This document shows, in pieces, positions 7,635-16,403 of a DNA stretch of 35,840 nt. Each line of letters starts with the position of its first letter. Position 1 is the first letter of the stretch. The notes below the pieces were generated by a model that saw only the letters and a program-made list of their open reading frames with translations, ran no database searches and was not told the origin of the DNA. This DNA comes from Pseudomonadota bacterium (lineage in GTDB: Bacteria > Pseudomonadota > Alphaproteobacteria > Reyranellales > Reyranellaceae), in NCBI GenBank assembly GCA_018242505.1, contig JAFEBU010000050.1, positions 1 through 35,840 on the forward strand, in the 5' to 3' direction. The translations under genes were made by a program, and so were the position numbers.

Positions 7635-8519
7635 TCACACTCCGGCATACGGCATCCGGACTCGATAGATGATGCCCGTTGCCTCACTGATAAATAGAGT
7701 CCGACGATCCGATCCACCGAACGCCACGCTCGACGACATGTCGTAGCCAGGAGTCTCAATAAAATGAGTAGGTCGACCGCGGCGATCGAACCGCCAGGTG
7801 CCGATTCCGAGATGGGCCACAATCAGTCCGCCTTCTTCGTCCAAGGCTAACCCATCCGGACCAATGCCGCCCGACAACTGAATGAATAGGCCAGTCTTCT
7901 CGTGACGGCCCTCGGGGTCGAGCGTGATGTTCCAAATGGCATTGGCTCGAACAATCGAAACAAGTATCTGGCTTTCGTCCCTGCTAAACACCAACCCATT
8001 TGGCCCGGGTGCGTTACTGATCACACGGTCGACGCTACCGTCAGTTCGCCAGCGGTAGACACAACCGTTTGGTTCGGCCAAGCTACTCGCTGCCTGATCA
8101 GTAAAGATCACGTCACCGCGCTTCGAGAAAGCGATGTCGTTACACGCTTGGAAGTGGCCATGGGGCGAGCGTGCCAGAACCACCTTTGCCTCGCCGGTTA
8201 ATGGGTCCACTTCCATGATACCGCGGCGATTGTCCGAAATTAAAAGCCGTCCGTCGGGAAGAACCTTCAATCCCTTGGGACGCCCATCATACGCCGACAC
8301 CACCGACCAATCGCCCGCCGGCGTCACTTTCAGGACTTGGCTCTCTGGGATGTCGACTACATAAATATTCCCGCTTCGATCAAGCGTTAGACCTTCAATG
8401 TAACAGTCGAAATGGTCGCCGAGATGCGGAGTACCCCAGCTTCCATGATCCGTTCGAAGCTTTGCAGGAACCGCTGCGAAACGTTCAGCGACCAAACGCT
8501 CTGGTAAACTAGCTAGCAT
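7635..8519 (-). CDS. SMP-30/gluconolactonase-family beta-propeller lactonase
   Basis: A 294-residue six-bladed beta-propeller of the SMP-30/gluconolactonase/LRE family. Repeating blade motifs are visible: EGLTLDRSGNIYVVD, CNDIAFSKRGDVIFTD, GPNGLVFSRDESQILV, GPDGLALDEEGGLIVAH and a final SSVAFGGSDRRTLFISEATG. The Asn of CNDIAF and Asp of PDGLALD are the expected divalent-cation ligands. Members hydrolyse sugar or other lactones in the cytoplasm or periplasm; no signal peptide is seen. It sits nine bases after the M24 gene and 49 bases before the M20 gene in the same operon, so a ring-opening step in the pathway fed by the Pot-like importer is plausible. Substrate not determinable. Confidence 0.85.
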   Translation of the reverse strand: MLASLPERLVAERFAAVPAKLRTDHGSWGTPHLGDHFDCYIEGLTLDRSGNIYVVDIPESQVLKVTPAGDWSVVSAYDGRPKGLKVLPDGRLLISDNRRGIMEVDPLTGEAKVVLARSPHGHFQACNDIAFSKRGDVIFTDQAASSLAEPNGCVYRWRTDGSVDRVISNAPGPNGLVFSRDESQILVSIVRANAIWNITLDPEGRHEKTGLFIQLSGGIGPDGLALDEEGGLIVAHLGIGTWRFDRRGRPTHFIETPGYDMSSSVAFGGSDRRTLFISEATGIIYRVRMPYAGV

Positions 8520-8528
8520 ATGTTGCTT

Positions 8529-9740
8529 TCACGGACAGGTAAGGGCTTCCAAATCGCGCGGGTATTCGGTCAGAATTTCAGCGCCTTGCTCAGTGATGAG
8601 CACACAGTCTGAATGTCTGAATCCGCCCACCCCGTCACGATAGAGGCCGGGTTCAACGGTCACGAGCATGCCAGGCTCAAGCACCTCAACGCTTCCGATA
8701 TCTAAGTAAGGTGGCTCACGCTCAAGCAGGCCGACCGAATGGCCTACATGGTGACGCCACTCCCGCTCGAGGCCGAGCGCTTGGAATCGCGCAAAGACCG
8801 CACGATCAACGTCGGATGCCCTTGCACCTGCCGTCACAAGCTCCAACGCATAATGGTGGATATCCACACCGCGCTTAAAGAGATCCGCGACAGCAGCAGA
8901 CGGCGTTCCGCAGATCATCGTGCGTTCGATGTCGCTGTAGTAGCCCCCCACTTGGGCACCGACACGCGTTATGAGCATGTCGCCAGCATTCATGACCGGA
9001 TCTACGTCGAGTTGAATATGATGGCACGTGCCATCCGGACCGATTTGCCCTCCGAAACCAGCCGACACGCTGAGCGGCTTGTCGAACTCCTTGGTTCCTC
9101 CGTATGCTTGGCGCAGTGCGCCAACCGCCTGTCCAGTTGCAGTCCCCGAAACCTTGCTTTCGGATCGACCTGGCTGCACCTGAGCGTGCAAGCATCCCTG
9201 GGCAAAGACCGACCAATCGCTTGCAGTACGCAGCAAGCCAATCTCCTCGGCTGTTTTCACCTTGCGAAGATTGTGCACGATGGCCGGGTCGACGACCGCG
9301 TCGGCCTGGAGCATGGAGGCAACCTCAGGCCCGACATACCCAAAGGGACTACTATGTCCATCACGCTCAAGCAGGATGCGGCGCGAGGCAGTCTGATTGA
9401 TCAGATCGGCCAACGCCTTCATGGGATGCACCTTGCCCGGATATTCTTGGTACGAACAGACGACGTTCGCTCGGCCGCGCACGCGAGCATCTCGCTCCTT
9501 TAGTAAGGGCGTAAAGAGCGTTGTATGACCGATTGAATCTACGACGACACAGAATGGCCGTTCGTTAGGAACCAACGGGTAGGCGGTGAGATAGCGAATC
9601 GTGCTTGCGTCAAAGCCTACGAACAAGTCATATCCATGACTTCTGGCGGTCTCGCTGACTATGGCGCACCGACGCGCAAGTTCATTGTCGCTTACCTTGA
9701 TAGCCCGCTTTGCGAGCTCACTTGGGCCAACGTTAAGCAT
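8529..9740 (-). CDS. M24-family (creatinase/Xaa-Pro peptidase-like) protein
   Basis: A 403-residue pita-bread-fold protein: a creatinase N-terminal domain (about 20-155, with SETARSHGYDLFVGFDASTIRYL) and an M24 C-terminal domain (about 160-395). Of the five metal ligands of Xaa-Pro aminopeptidases, Asp270 (YYSDIERT), His334 (HHVGHSVG) and Glu363 (TVEPGLY) are present. The first Asp is Arg259 (LITRVGAQ) and the Glu of the usual R-x-E-D motif is Ser377 (FRHSD). The pattern matches a known rhizobial/actinobacterial subgroup and recalls creatinase, which works without metal, so amidine or lactam C-N hydrolysis rather than classical peptidase activity is possible. The start overlaps the 3' end of the ATPase gene by eight bases, indicating coupling. 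Confidence 0.83.
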   Translation of the reverse strand: MLNVGPSELAKRAIKVSDNELARRCAIVSETARSHGYDLFVGFDASTIRYLTAYPLVPNERPFCVVVDSIGHTTLFTPLLKERDARVRGRANVVCSYQEYPGKVHPMKALADLINQTASRRILLERDGHSSPFGYVGPEVASMLQADAVVDPAIVHNLRKVKTAEEIGLLRTASDWSVFAQGCLHAQVQPGRSESKVSGTATGQAVGALRQAYGGTKEFDKPLSVSAGFGGQIGPDGTCHHIQLDVDPVMNAGDMLITRVGAQVGGYYSDIERTMICGTPSAAVADLFKRGVDIHHYALELVTAGARASDVDRAVFARFQALGLEREWRHHVGHSVGLLEREPPYLDIGSVEVLEPGMLVTVEPGLYRDGVGGFRHSDCVLITEQGAEILTEYPRDLEALTCP

Positions 9741-10773
9741 TGTCGCGTGTCACCGGGCGAGCGTCGGCTCGGTGCCAACCCACGGTCACCTGTGCCCCGA
9801 TCTCGTAGACTTCTATTCCCTGCCGCCTCGGGACGGCCACAACGATCGTCTGATTGTTCGTGAGGCGAACCTCATATCTGACGCGGTCGCCAAGAAAGGC
9901 GACTTCGGTCACAGTACCTTGGGAGCGTTGGCACCCTTCGGAAATGCTGCCCAGCTGGATGCGCTCGGGGCGCAATGCCTCGCATCGCCCGTCTTCGGAA
10001 ACGAGGATATTCGAGTTCCCGAGGAACTCGGCTACAAACACAGTCTTGGGATTATCGTAGAGTTCCTGTGGTGAACCAAGAGCGACGATGCGGCCTGCGT
10101 CCATAACCGCTATCCGGTCGGACATGACAAGTGCTTCGATCTGATCATGGGTGACGTAGACCATGGTCGTCCCAAGTTGGTGGTGCAGTCTCTGCAGTTC
10201 CAGAACCATGTGCTCTCGCAGATTTTTGTCGAGGGCGCCGAGCGGCTCATCAAACAACAGAATATCTGGATCAATAGCAAGGGCGCGCGCGATCGCTACA
10301 CGCTGTTGCTGGCCACCGGAGAGTTGCGAGGGAAGGCGGTGAGCGAGTTGCTCCAACCTCACCTTCATAAGCAATTCCTGCACCCTTTGATCAATGTGCT
10401 CGCGCGCCATGCGAGCGTTGCGCAGCGCAAAGGCGACATTCTCGTACACCGTGAGGTGAGGGAATAGCGCGTAGTTTTGGAAAACAACGCCTATCCGACG
10501 CTTGTGTGGTGGGGTCTTAACGATCGACTTTCCACGTAGGCGTATATCTCCGAACGTAGGCTGAATAAATCCCGCGATCATCATCAGGATTGTGCTCTTT
10601 CCAGAGCCACTCGCCCCAAGCAATGTGAGGAACTCGCCCTCATGCAGCTTCAAGTCCACGTTCGAAACGGCGTCCACGCTGCCATATTTCTTAGTAAGAG
10701 CCGCTAGCTCGAGAACGGGCGTCGGACCCGTCGCTTCGGTCATTGTCATCGCAAGCACCGTGCTTCCGTCCAT
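9733..10773 (-). CDS. ABC transporter ATP-binding protein, spermidine/putrescine (PotA) type
   Basis: A 346-residue ABC ATPase of the PotA/FbpC class. Visible are Walker [10 protein letters not shown] (53-61), Q-loop [18 protein letters not shown], signature [14 protein letters not shown] (from 150), Walker [13 protein letters not shown] (from 170), and the H-loop YVTHDQIEA. The last 100 residues contain a TOBE domain ([10 protein letters not shown] ... [15 protein letters not shown]). It energises the fused permease encoded at 11751-13463, with the epimerase gene in between. The ATG at 10773 is preceded by GAAGAG; internal ATGs at 10749 and 10743 are alternative starts that would shorten the protein by 8 or 10 residues. 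Confidence 0.93.
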   Translation of the reverse strand: MDGSTVLAMTMTEATGPTPVLELAALTKKYGSVDAVSNVDLKLHEGEFLTLLGASGSGKSTILMMIAGFIQPTFGDIRLRGKSIVKTPPHKRRIGVVFQNYALFPHLTVYENVAFALRNARMAREHIDQRVQELLMKVRLEQLAHRLPSQLSGGQQQRVAIARALAIDPDILLFDEPLGALDKNLREHMVLELQRLHHQLGTTMVYVTHDQIEALVMSDRIAVMDAGRIVALGSPQELYDNPKTVFVAEFLGNSNILVSEDGRCEALRPERIQLGSISEGCQRSQGTVTEVAFLGDRVRYEVRLTNNQTIVVAVPRRQGIEVYEIGAQVTVGWHRADARPVTRDNA

Positions 10774-10803
10774 GGCTCTTCACCCAATACAGCTCGGATG
10801 GCT

Positions 10804-11748
10804 TTAGTTTGCTTCATTACGCCAAGCGCGCATCGTGTCGAGCGTCATCCTGAACCCGTCTGCTATTCGTGTAGGATTGTCGAAGCCAACATCGGACGCC
10901 AATCGACTCGCATCGTAGCGCCACACAATCTCAGCTGTGCCTTTTTCGAGGGTCGCGCTAAGCCCAGGCGCCAATGTCTTGACCAGTGCGACGGCGCTTC
11001 TCATTGTCGTGACCTCGCCCGTCGTGTTGTAGACGTCGATACCGAGATAGGGCGCAGTAATACCCTTTACGAGGATCTCCGCGATGTCCTCGACATACTG
11101 CCAATTGATAATGTCATCCCCATAAGGAACTGTGCAGGGCTCTCCTGTAATCGCTGCCTCGAAGAGCTTGTAGCCATACGGCCTGCCGCGACGCTTGCCC
11201 GGTCCGTATCCCTGGCAGAAGCGGAAACCAACGCTATTAACTCCATGGCGTACGCGATAGAGCGCTGCTAATCGCTCGCAGGCGGACTTCGTGATGCCAT
11301 ATAGCGATGTCGGATAATGCGCTGCAGTGTCTCCCACCAACTTGTCGATGCCACCGTGACTCTCTGGCCGCCCGAATACACTTGTCGCACTGGACCAAAC
11401 AACCTTCACATCGCGAAGCAGACTCGCTGCGTCGAGGACGTTCACCATACTACCAGTGACATTCGCTAGCGAATAGTGTGCATCCCGCTCCGCGATCGGC
11501 GGTAGCGCGCTGGCGAGATGAACAATCGCCTTAGGTTTAGTTTTGAGGATCGCTCCAACGAGCTCGCTTGCCATCGAAGCATCTCCTTCTATGACTTCGA
11601 CGTGCTCAAGAATATGCGGCCCACAAATCTGCTTGAGTAATTCCACATCGGCCCGGAGGTCAAAAACTACAATCTTCTCCCGCCGGTCGACCAAGCGTCG
11701 AACCACATACGCGCCGATCTGACCGGTGCCTCCAGTGACAAAATACAT
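10804..11748 (-). CDS. NAD(P)-dependent epimerase/dehydratase (extended SDR)
   Basis: A 314-residue extended short-chain dehydrogenase/reductase. The Rossmann motif TGGTGQIGAYVVRRL is at residues 5-19, followed by the acidic strand end VVFDLRAD typical of NAD preference. Active-site Ser/Thr (VVWSSATSVFG) and the catalytic pair YGITKSACER (Tyr-x3-Lys) are intact. Members act on nucleotide sugars, lactones or short hydroxyacids. It lies two bases downstream of the fused permease stop and 30 bases upstream of the ATPase start, an unusual enzyme insertion inside an ABC operon, so it probably oxidises, reduces or epimerises the imported solute or an early product. Substrate unknown. Confidence 0.87.
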   Translation of the reverse strand: MYFVTGGTGQIGAYVVRRLVDRREKIVVFDLRADVELLKQICGPHILEHVEVIEGDASMASELVGAILKTKPKAIVHLASALPPIAERDAHYSLANVTGSMVNVLDAASLLRDVKVVWSSATSVFGRPESHGGIDKLVGDTAAHYPTSLYGITKSACERLAALYRVRHGVNSVGFRFCQGYGPGKRRGRPYGYKLFEAAITGEPCTVPYGDDIINWQYVEDIAEILVKGITAPYLGIDVYNTTGEVTTMRSAVALVKTLAPGLSATLEKGTAEIVWRYDASRLASDVGFDNPTRIADGFRMTLDTMRAWRNEAN

Positions 11749-11750
11749 GT

Positions 11751-13463
11751 CTATTCCCTCGCAAGCCGTCGCTGCTCCTGTCGGCGCTGAAGAAGCTGGA
11801 CGACGCTAAGCAGGACGGTCATCAAGACAACGAGTAACGTTGAGACCGCCGCAATCGTTGGATTGATTTCTTGCAGACTTTCCCACATGCGCCTTGGCAG
11901 CGTTTCGAGGGAAATCCCGCCCAAGAATAGTGCGATCAGCAGGTCATCGAACGAATGCAGGAAAGCGAGAAACGCCGCGGTCGCTACGGCACCCGTCAGA
12001 ATTGGCAGCACGACCTTGAACATGGCTTTGATACGCGTCATTCCGAGGCTCAACGCCGCTCGTTCAAGCGTCCAATCAAACGCTGTGAAGGCGGAAACGA
12101 GCACTACAACTGCCAACGGTAGCGCACCGATCGAATGCCCAAGGGCAATGCCGAGGGTGGTTCGCCCGAGGCCTGCCTTGGTGAAAGCGAAGAACACGGA
12201 AATGGCTGTGATGATCGTAGGGACGATCAACGGGGACACAATCAGTAGGTACGCTCCGACGACAAACCGGGAGCGACTACGTGCAATGCCTAAGGCCGCC
12301 GGCACCGCCATAGCCAACGTGAGTACCACAGTAGTCAAGGCAATGACGATGCTGTTAGCGAATGCGTCGGTCCATTGCCGGTTTTCAATAAAGGCGAAGT
12401 ACCATTTCGCGGACCAACCCGGTGGTGGAAAAACAAAGTACTGCGCACTGCTGAAAGACAGCGGAAAGACGATCAGGATCGGCAAAAACAAAAAGGCCAA
12501 GCCCAGGATTCCTGCCACCGTGATGATGAAAGGCCAGAGCGGATCTAGAATGGGGTCGAGCCACTGAAGCCAAGAATGCGGCGCACTAACCTGACCACGC
12601 ACCACTATTGGTTTGTCGGGCTTTAGGGATGGCGCAATCATAGACAAGCCGCCGAACGCTTTTTGCATGATCACAATCACCACGAGTGTGATCACGAGCA
12701 GGAGGATGCCCTGCGCCGCCGCAAATCCCCAATTCAGAAAGCCGATTTCGGACGCGATGTCATTTGCAATCATAGCGTCCTGTGGCGAACCGAGCATCGC
12801 CGGCGTGACAAAGAATCCAAGCGCGATCACGCTTACCAGCACGAACCCACTGCCAGCGCCGGCACGGCTAAGCGGGAATGTAACGCGCCGAAACGCCGAG
12901 AACGGTCCGCTCCCCAGTGAAGCGGCTGCTTGCGATAGTCTGCCGTCGATGCCGCGCAGGACATCGAGGAGGACTAGAACCAAATACGGCAACAGCACGT
13001 GCGTCATGCCAACGATGACGCCGAACCTGTTGAACATCAATGGAAGCGGCTCAGAGATGAACCCCAGCTTAAGCAACGTCGAATTGATTACGCCTTTGGA
13101 GCCGAGCAAGAAGAGCCAAGCATAGTTGCGCACCAACAGACTTGTGAAGAACGGTATAACTACTAATGCCAACAAAATGCCGCCGACCTTCTTCGTCTGA
13201 GCGCAGATAAAGAGCGCCATTGGATAGGCGATCATCAGACAGATCGCCGCTACGGAAATAGAGATTTCAAAAGTTGAGAGGAGGACTTCTAAATGGAGTG
13301 GCTCGAACGCCTTTAGAAAGTTGCGCACCGACAATGCCGGTTCCGTGATGCTGAGAGCGAACGTGTATCCGACCGGCACAACGTAACATATCGCCAGAAA
13401 TATGAGCGCGGGCGCCAACAACAAGAGCGAGTATCTTGCCGGTAGTGAATTTTCGCTAGACAT
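11751..13463 (-). CDS. Fused double permease of a PotB/PotC-type ABC importer
   Basis: A 570-residue inner-membrane protein carrying two BPD_transp_1 permease domains in one chain. The N-terminal half (about 10-290, PotB-like) and the C-terminal half (about 305-565, PotC-like) each have six hydrophobic spans. Both coupling EAA loops are visible: AAASLGSGPFSAFRRVTFPLS near residue 183 and AALSLGMTRIKAMFKVVLPIL near 471. Polyamine importers usually encode these as two proteins; fusions are known in iron(III) (FbpB-like) and some other Pot-type systems. It should pair with the binding protein at 13501-14553 and the ATPase at 9733-10773. The linker between halves is a hydrophilic stretch of roughly 35 residues. 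Both EAA motifs are intact, so two ATPase copies can dock. Confidence 0.92.
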   Translation of the reverse strand: MSSENSLPARYSLLLLAPALIFLAICYVVPVGYTFALSITEPALSVRNFLKAFEPLHLEVLLSTFEISISVAAICLMIAYPMALFICAQTKKVGGILLALVVIPFFTSLLVRNYAWLFLLGSKGVINSTLLKLGFISEPLPLMFNRFGVIVGMTHVLLPYLVLVLLDVLRGIDGRLSQAAASLGSGPFSAFRRVTFPLSRAGAGSGFVLVSVIALGFFVTPAMLGSPQDAMIANDIASEIGFLNWGFAAAQGILLLVITLVVIVIMQKAFGGLSMIAPSLKPDKPIVVRGQVSAPHSWLQWLDPILDPLWPFIITVAGILGLAFLFLPILIVFPLSFSSAQYFVFPPPGWSAKWYFAFIENRQWTDAFANSIVIALTTVVLTLAMAVPAALGIARSRSRFVVGAYLLIVSPLIVPTIITAISVFFAFTKAGLGRTTLGIALGHSIGALPLAVVVLVSAFTAFDWTLERAALSLGMTRIKAMFKVVLPILTGAVATAAFLAFLHSFDDLLIALFLGGISLETLPRRMWESLQEINPTIAAVSTLLVVLMTVLLSVVQLLQRRQEQRRLARE

Positions 13464-13500
13464 CTCGGCGCCACAGAACCAAGAGAATATTGCTTGTCGA

Positions 13501-14553
13501 CTACATCAAACCTGCCTTACAAGCGTCGACCCATTTGGCACGGTTTTCCTTCCACCAACCCTCATCTTTCCGGAAGATGTGCTTGGCATTGTCAGGGTAG
13601 GTCGCCATCTTGCGCGCAGTTGCTTCATCGAGCAGCGGGAGCGCAGCGGGATTTGAAGGCGCATAGCCCGATAGCTTGGCCATTTGGGCCTGGACGTCAG
13701 CTCGGCTGGCATACGCAATGAGGCGCATCGCATTCTCGGCGTTGGGTGCGCCTTTTAGGACGTACCAAATGTTGTAAGTGTAGCGTGTCTGGTTCCAGTC
13801 AATCTTTAGCGGGGCCCCCCCGTCGATCAGCACCTGAATGCGGCCGTTTGGAGCCATCCCCATCGACGCTTCACCGTTTGCGATCAATTGGCCCACCTGA
13901 GCGAAGTCGCGCCACCAAATGACGCTAGGGGCTAGCTCCTTCAGCTTCTTTACAGCGCGCGGAATGTCGAGCGGATAGAGCTTGTCTACCGGAACGCCGT
14001 CCGCTAGCAACGCAGCCTCCGGGAGAGCGGTCGTACCGACGTCGCACCATGGCAACGCCCGCTTCCCTGCGAAATTCCCCATATTCCAGAAGTCTTTGTA
14101 ACCAGAAGGCTGAGACTTTCCTTCGAATGCCTTCGTGTTGAAGGCAATTACATCAGTGTCAATCAGCGACGCCACACCGAACTTGTGGCGAGTACTCGCC
14201 GGTAACTGCTTCAGCGTCTCAGCATCAAACTTACTGTAGTCGATCGGCATCCAGAGGTTTTGCTCAAGTCCAATCCTGAAGAACGCTTCATTTGTTGCGG
14301 TCATGTCGAAACCCGGCTTGCCCGACGCAACTTCGGCGCGCGATCTTTCAATCTGCGGGCCAACACCTTCAACGACGCGCACGCCAGTAGATTTGGCGAA
14401 TGGCTCGAAGATGGCCTTGCGCTGAGCGTCTTGGAAAACTCCACCCCAACTCACAACGTTCACTTGGCCCCGCCCCTGCGCAAAGACACCAAGCGCCAGG
14501 ACTGAACTGGACGCGAGCGCGATCAGAGCAACACCCACATTTTTGATGGACAT
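13501..14553 (-). CDS. ABC transporter periplasmic substrate-binding protein (PotD/FbpA-like)
   Basis: A 350-residue type-II periplasmic binding protein. Residues 1-26 form a signal peptide with a hydrophobic core (VALIALASSSVLALGV) ending AFAQ-like, followed by VNVVSWGGVFQDAQRKAIFEPFAKSTGV, the classical start of the PotD-like fold. The ATG at 14553 is preferred over the adjacent upstream TTG because GAGGGGA precedes it at the right distance. The conserved C-terminal hinge region includes YTYNIWYVLKGAPNAENAM. First gene of the seven-gene minus-strand operon and divergent from a GntR regulator. Ligand is probably a small cationic or amide-containing solute, judged only from the accompanying hydrolases. 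Confidence 0.92.
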   Translation of the reverse strand: MSIKNVGVALIALASSSVLALGVFAQGRGQVNVVSWGGVFQDAQRKAIFEPFAKSTGVRVVEGVGPQIERSRAEVASGKPGFDMTATNEAFFRIGLEQNLWMPIDYSKFDAETLKQLPASTRHKFGVASLIDTDVIAFNTKAFEGKSQPSGYKDFWNMGNFAGKRALPWCDVGTTALPEAALLADGVPVDKLYPLDIPRAVKKLKELAPSVIWWRDFAQVGQLIANGEASMGMAPNGRIQVLIDGGAPLKIDWNQTRYTYNIWYVLKGAPNAENAMRLIAYASRADVQAQMAKLSGYAPSNPAALPLLDEATARKMATYPDNAKHIFRKDEGWWKENRAKWVDACKAGLM

Positions 14554-14590
14554 CAAAATCCCCTCGTTTCAATAAGCATAGCACAAATCC

Positions 14591-14606
14591 TTTATAGGAA
14601 TATAAA
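14591..14606. promoter_or_regulatory. Candidate operator, inverted repeat TTTATA-N4-TATAAA
   Basis: The 156-base AT-rich gap between the binding-protein gene and the GntR gene contains a perfect inverted repeat, TTTATA (14591-14596), GGAA spacer, TATAAA (14601-14606). It lies 38 bases upstream of the importer operon start and about 100 bases upstream of the regulator. An octamer TTATGCGC also occurs twice (14646-14653 and 14677-14684, 31 bases apart). Either could be the site bound by the divergently encoded GntR/HutC protein. The first may also simply be overlapping -10 elements. Confidence 0.4.
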
Positions 14607-14709
14607 AAAGAAATATGTCATGCTGAATCTCTATTTTTTGCCAATTTATGCGCCTTATGCTCTGCCCATTTGATTGTTATGCGCATGCTGCTTCTATATC
14701 TATTAAGAA

Positions 14710-15507
14710 ATGCAGAAGCACGAATTGCGACCTCAACTGTCTTCGGTCTCGCGAGATCAACTCAACAAGCTTGGCCGAGATTTTCGGATTGCAGAGGCAA
14801 TTCCTCTCTACGAGAAAGTTAAGCGGCAGCTATCGGAAACGATCCTGATGGGCACGTGGCCGCCGGGGACTGTGTTGCCTCCGGAGTCGGCACTGGCCGA
14901 GTCGCTTGGTGTTGCCGTCGGAACGGTACGGCGAGCACTAGGCGAACTCACTGCAGAAGGTGTTCTTGCTCGACGCCGCAGGACCGGAACTGTCGTGACT
15001 GGCCGGCGTCCTCACCACAGCTTAAGGATGTGCTTTCAATACTTTCGCCTACATGGGCCGAATGATTCGCTCGTTCGCTCCAAGACCGAAGTCGCCTCAT
15101 ATCACCGCAGGCCGGCGGCGCAGGCTGAGGCAAAACTGCTGCAGTTGCACTCCAATGCTACCGTGCATGAGATTTCTCGCGTTCGCAGCGTTTCTGGCCG
15201 CCCGATCATGCACGACCGGATCATTCTATCGACGGCACTCGCACCCTTAATCGAATCAGCAGAAGACCTTCCGGAACTACTCTACCTCCACTTACTTGAG
15301 AACTACGGCGTCCGGATTGCGGCCCTTCGCGAAAAAATTGGCGCTGACCTGTCTAATCAAATTGACGCCGAGCTTCTGCGATTGTCAAAGCCGACACCGA
15401 TCCTGACCATTGATGAGATCGCTTTCGACCAGAAAAGCTCACCGGTGTTGCTGTCATTCCACCGGGCGATCACTGATAAATTCAAATACATAAATGAAGT
15501 GAACTGA
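14710..15507 (+). CDS. GntR-family regulator with UTRA ligand domain (HutC subfamily)
   Basis: A 265-residue HutC-type repressor. The winged helix-turn-helix at about 30-95 is clear (PLYEKVKRQLSETILMG, LPPESALAESLGVAVGTVRRALGELTAEGVLARRRRTGTVV, read in parts), followed by a UTRA effector domain from about 110 (VASYHRRPAAQAEAKLLQLHSNATVHEISRVRSVSGRPIMHDRIIL) to the end. UTRA regulators sense the substrate of the operon they control. Divergent position next to the Pot-like importer operon makes that operon the likely target; the downstream broken SDR may be co-transcribed, since only 15 bases separate them. Confidence 0.92.
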   Translation: MQKHELRPQLSSVSRDQLNKLGRDFRIAEAIPLYEKVKRQLSETILMGTWPPGTVLPPESALAESLGVAVGTVRRALGELTAEGVLARRRRTGTVVTGRRPHHSLRMCFQYFRLHGPNDSLVRSKTEVASYHRRPAAQAEAKLLQLHSNATVHEISRVRSVSGRPIMHDRIILSTALAPLIESAEDLPELLYLHLLENYGVRIAALREKIGADLSNQIDAELLRLSKPTPILTIDEIAFDQKSSPVLLSFHRAITDKFKYINEVN

Positions 15508-15522
15508 GGTGCGGCAGCTGTC

Positions 15523-16293
15523 ATGACAACAGACTTCACAAACAAGCGCGTTCTGGTTTTGGGCGCGAGCAGAGGGTTAGGGTTCGGGATCGCTGAGCGC
15601 TTTGCTGAACGAGGTGCGCGAGTCGCCATCACCGCCCGCAATCCGGACGCCATTCAGGCAGCCGCGGCCAGAGTCGGAGCCAACGGCTATGTACTGGATA
15701 CCGGCCGCGTCCAACGTATCGATGCTGTGATGAAGAAGATCCTTAGCGACTTCGAGGCTATCGATATTCTCATACTGAATTCCGGCGGACCGCTTCCTGG
15801 AGGCGCTACCGGCATCGAAAGTGCCACATGGCGGCATGCCTTCGAGTCCATGTTTGTCGGGCTTGTACGGATCGCTTGCTTAGCGCTACCGAGAATGAGC
15901 GACAACAAATGAGGCCGGATTATTGCGATCACTTCCTCCGGCGTAATTGAACCTATCCCAAACCTTGCAATCTCCAATTCGATCCGACCCGCTCTTGCAG
16001 GGTGGTGCAAAACACTCGCGGGTGAAGTGGCATGCCGCGGCATCACCGTAAATTCGGTCGCGCCAGGCCGAATCGAAACCGAGCGTCTTATCGAGTTCGA
16101 AGAAATTGACGCAAAGCGACAAGGCAAATCAGTACAGGAAATCGCGAATCTGTCACACGCCAAAATCCCTGCAGCTCGATATGGAACGGTTGCCGAGTGC
16201 GCAAATGCTGTGATGTTTCTGGCGAGCGACGCCTCCAGCTACATCACAGGGTCCGTCCTCCGAGTTGATGGCGGCAGCATTCAAAGCCATTGA
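15523..16293 (+). pseudogene. SDR-family oxidoreductase interrupted by one in-frame TGA
   Basis: Read through, this frame gives a 256-residue SDR, the normal family length: VLVLGASRGLGFGIAERF at the NAD(P) site (residues 9-26), LILNSGG at 83-89 and a C-terminal DASSYITGSVLRVDGG. The frame is stopped once, by TGA at 15910-15912 between DNK and GRIIAITSSG, where family members have Trp (K-W-G-R). A single TGG-to-TGA transition explains it; both flanks remain in the same frame and well conserved, so the lesion is recent or a sequencing error. The usual Tyr-x3-Lys is also absent (ISNSIRPALAGWCKTLAGE), a feature of a known SDR subgroup. Probably co-transcribed with the GntR gene. Confidence 0.82.
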
Positions 16294-16403
16294 AATCCGT
16301 TCGGGCCGCCGCAGTGTGTCGGCGCTAATGTTTGCACTTGCCCCAAAGTCGAGTGGGCACCTGGAAGCAAAAGCAAGAGCTTCCTCCAAATCCCGGTAGA
16401 ATC

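Noticed and set aside
8739..9503. A 254-codon plus-strand frame opposite the M24 gene
   Set aside because: Antisense shadow of an M24 protein with recognisable domains; no ribosome site or motifs of its own.
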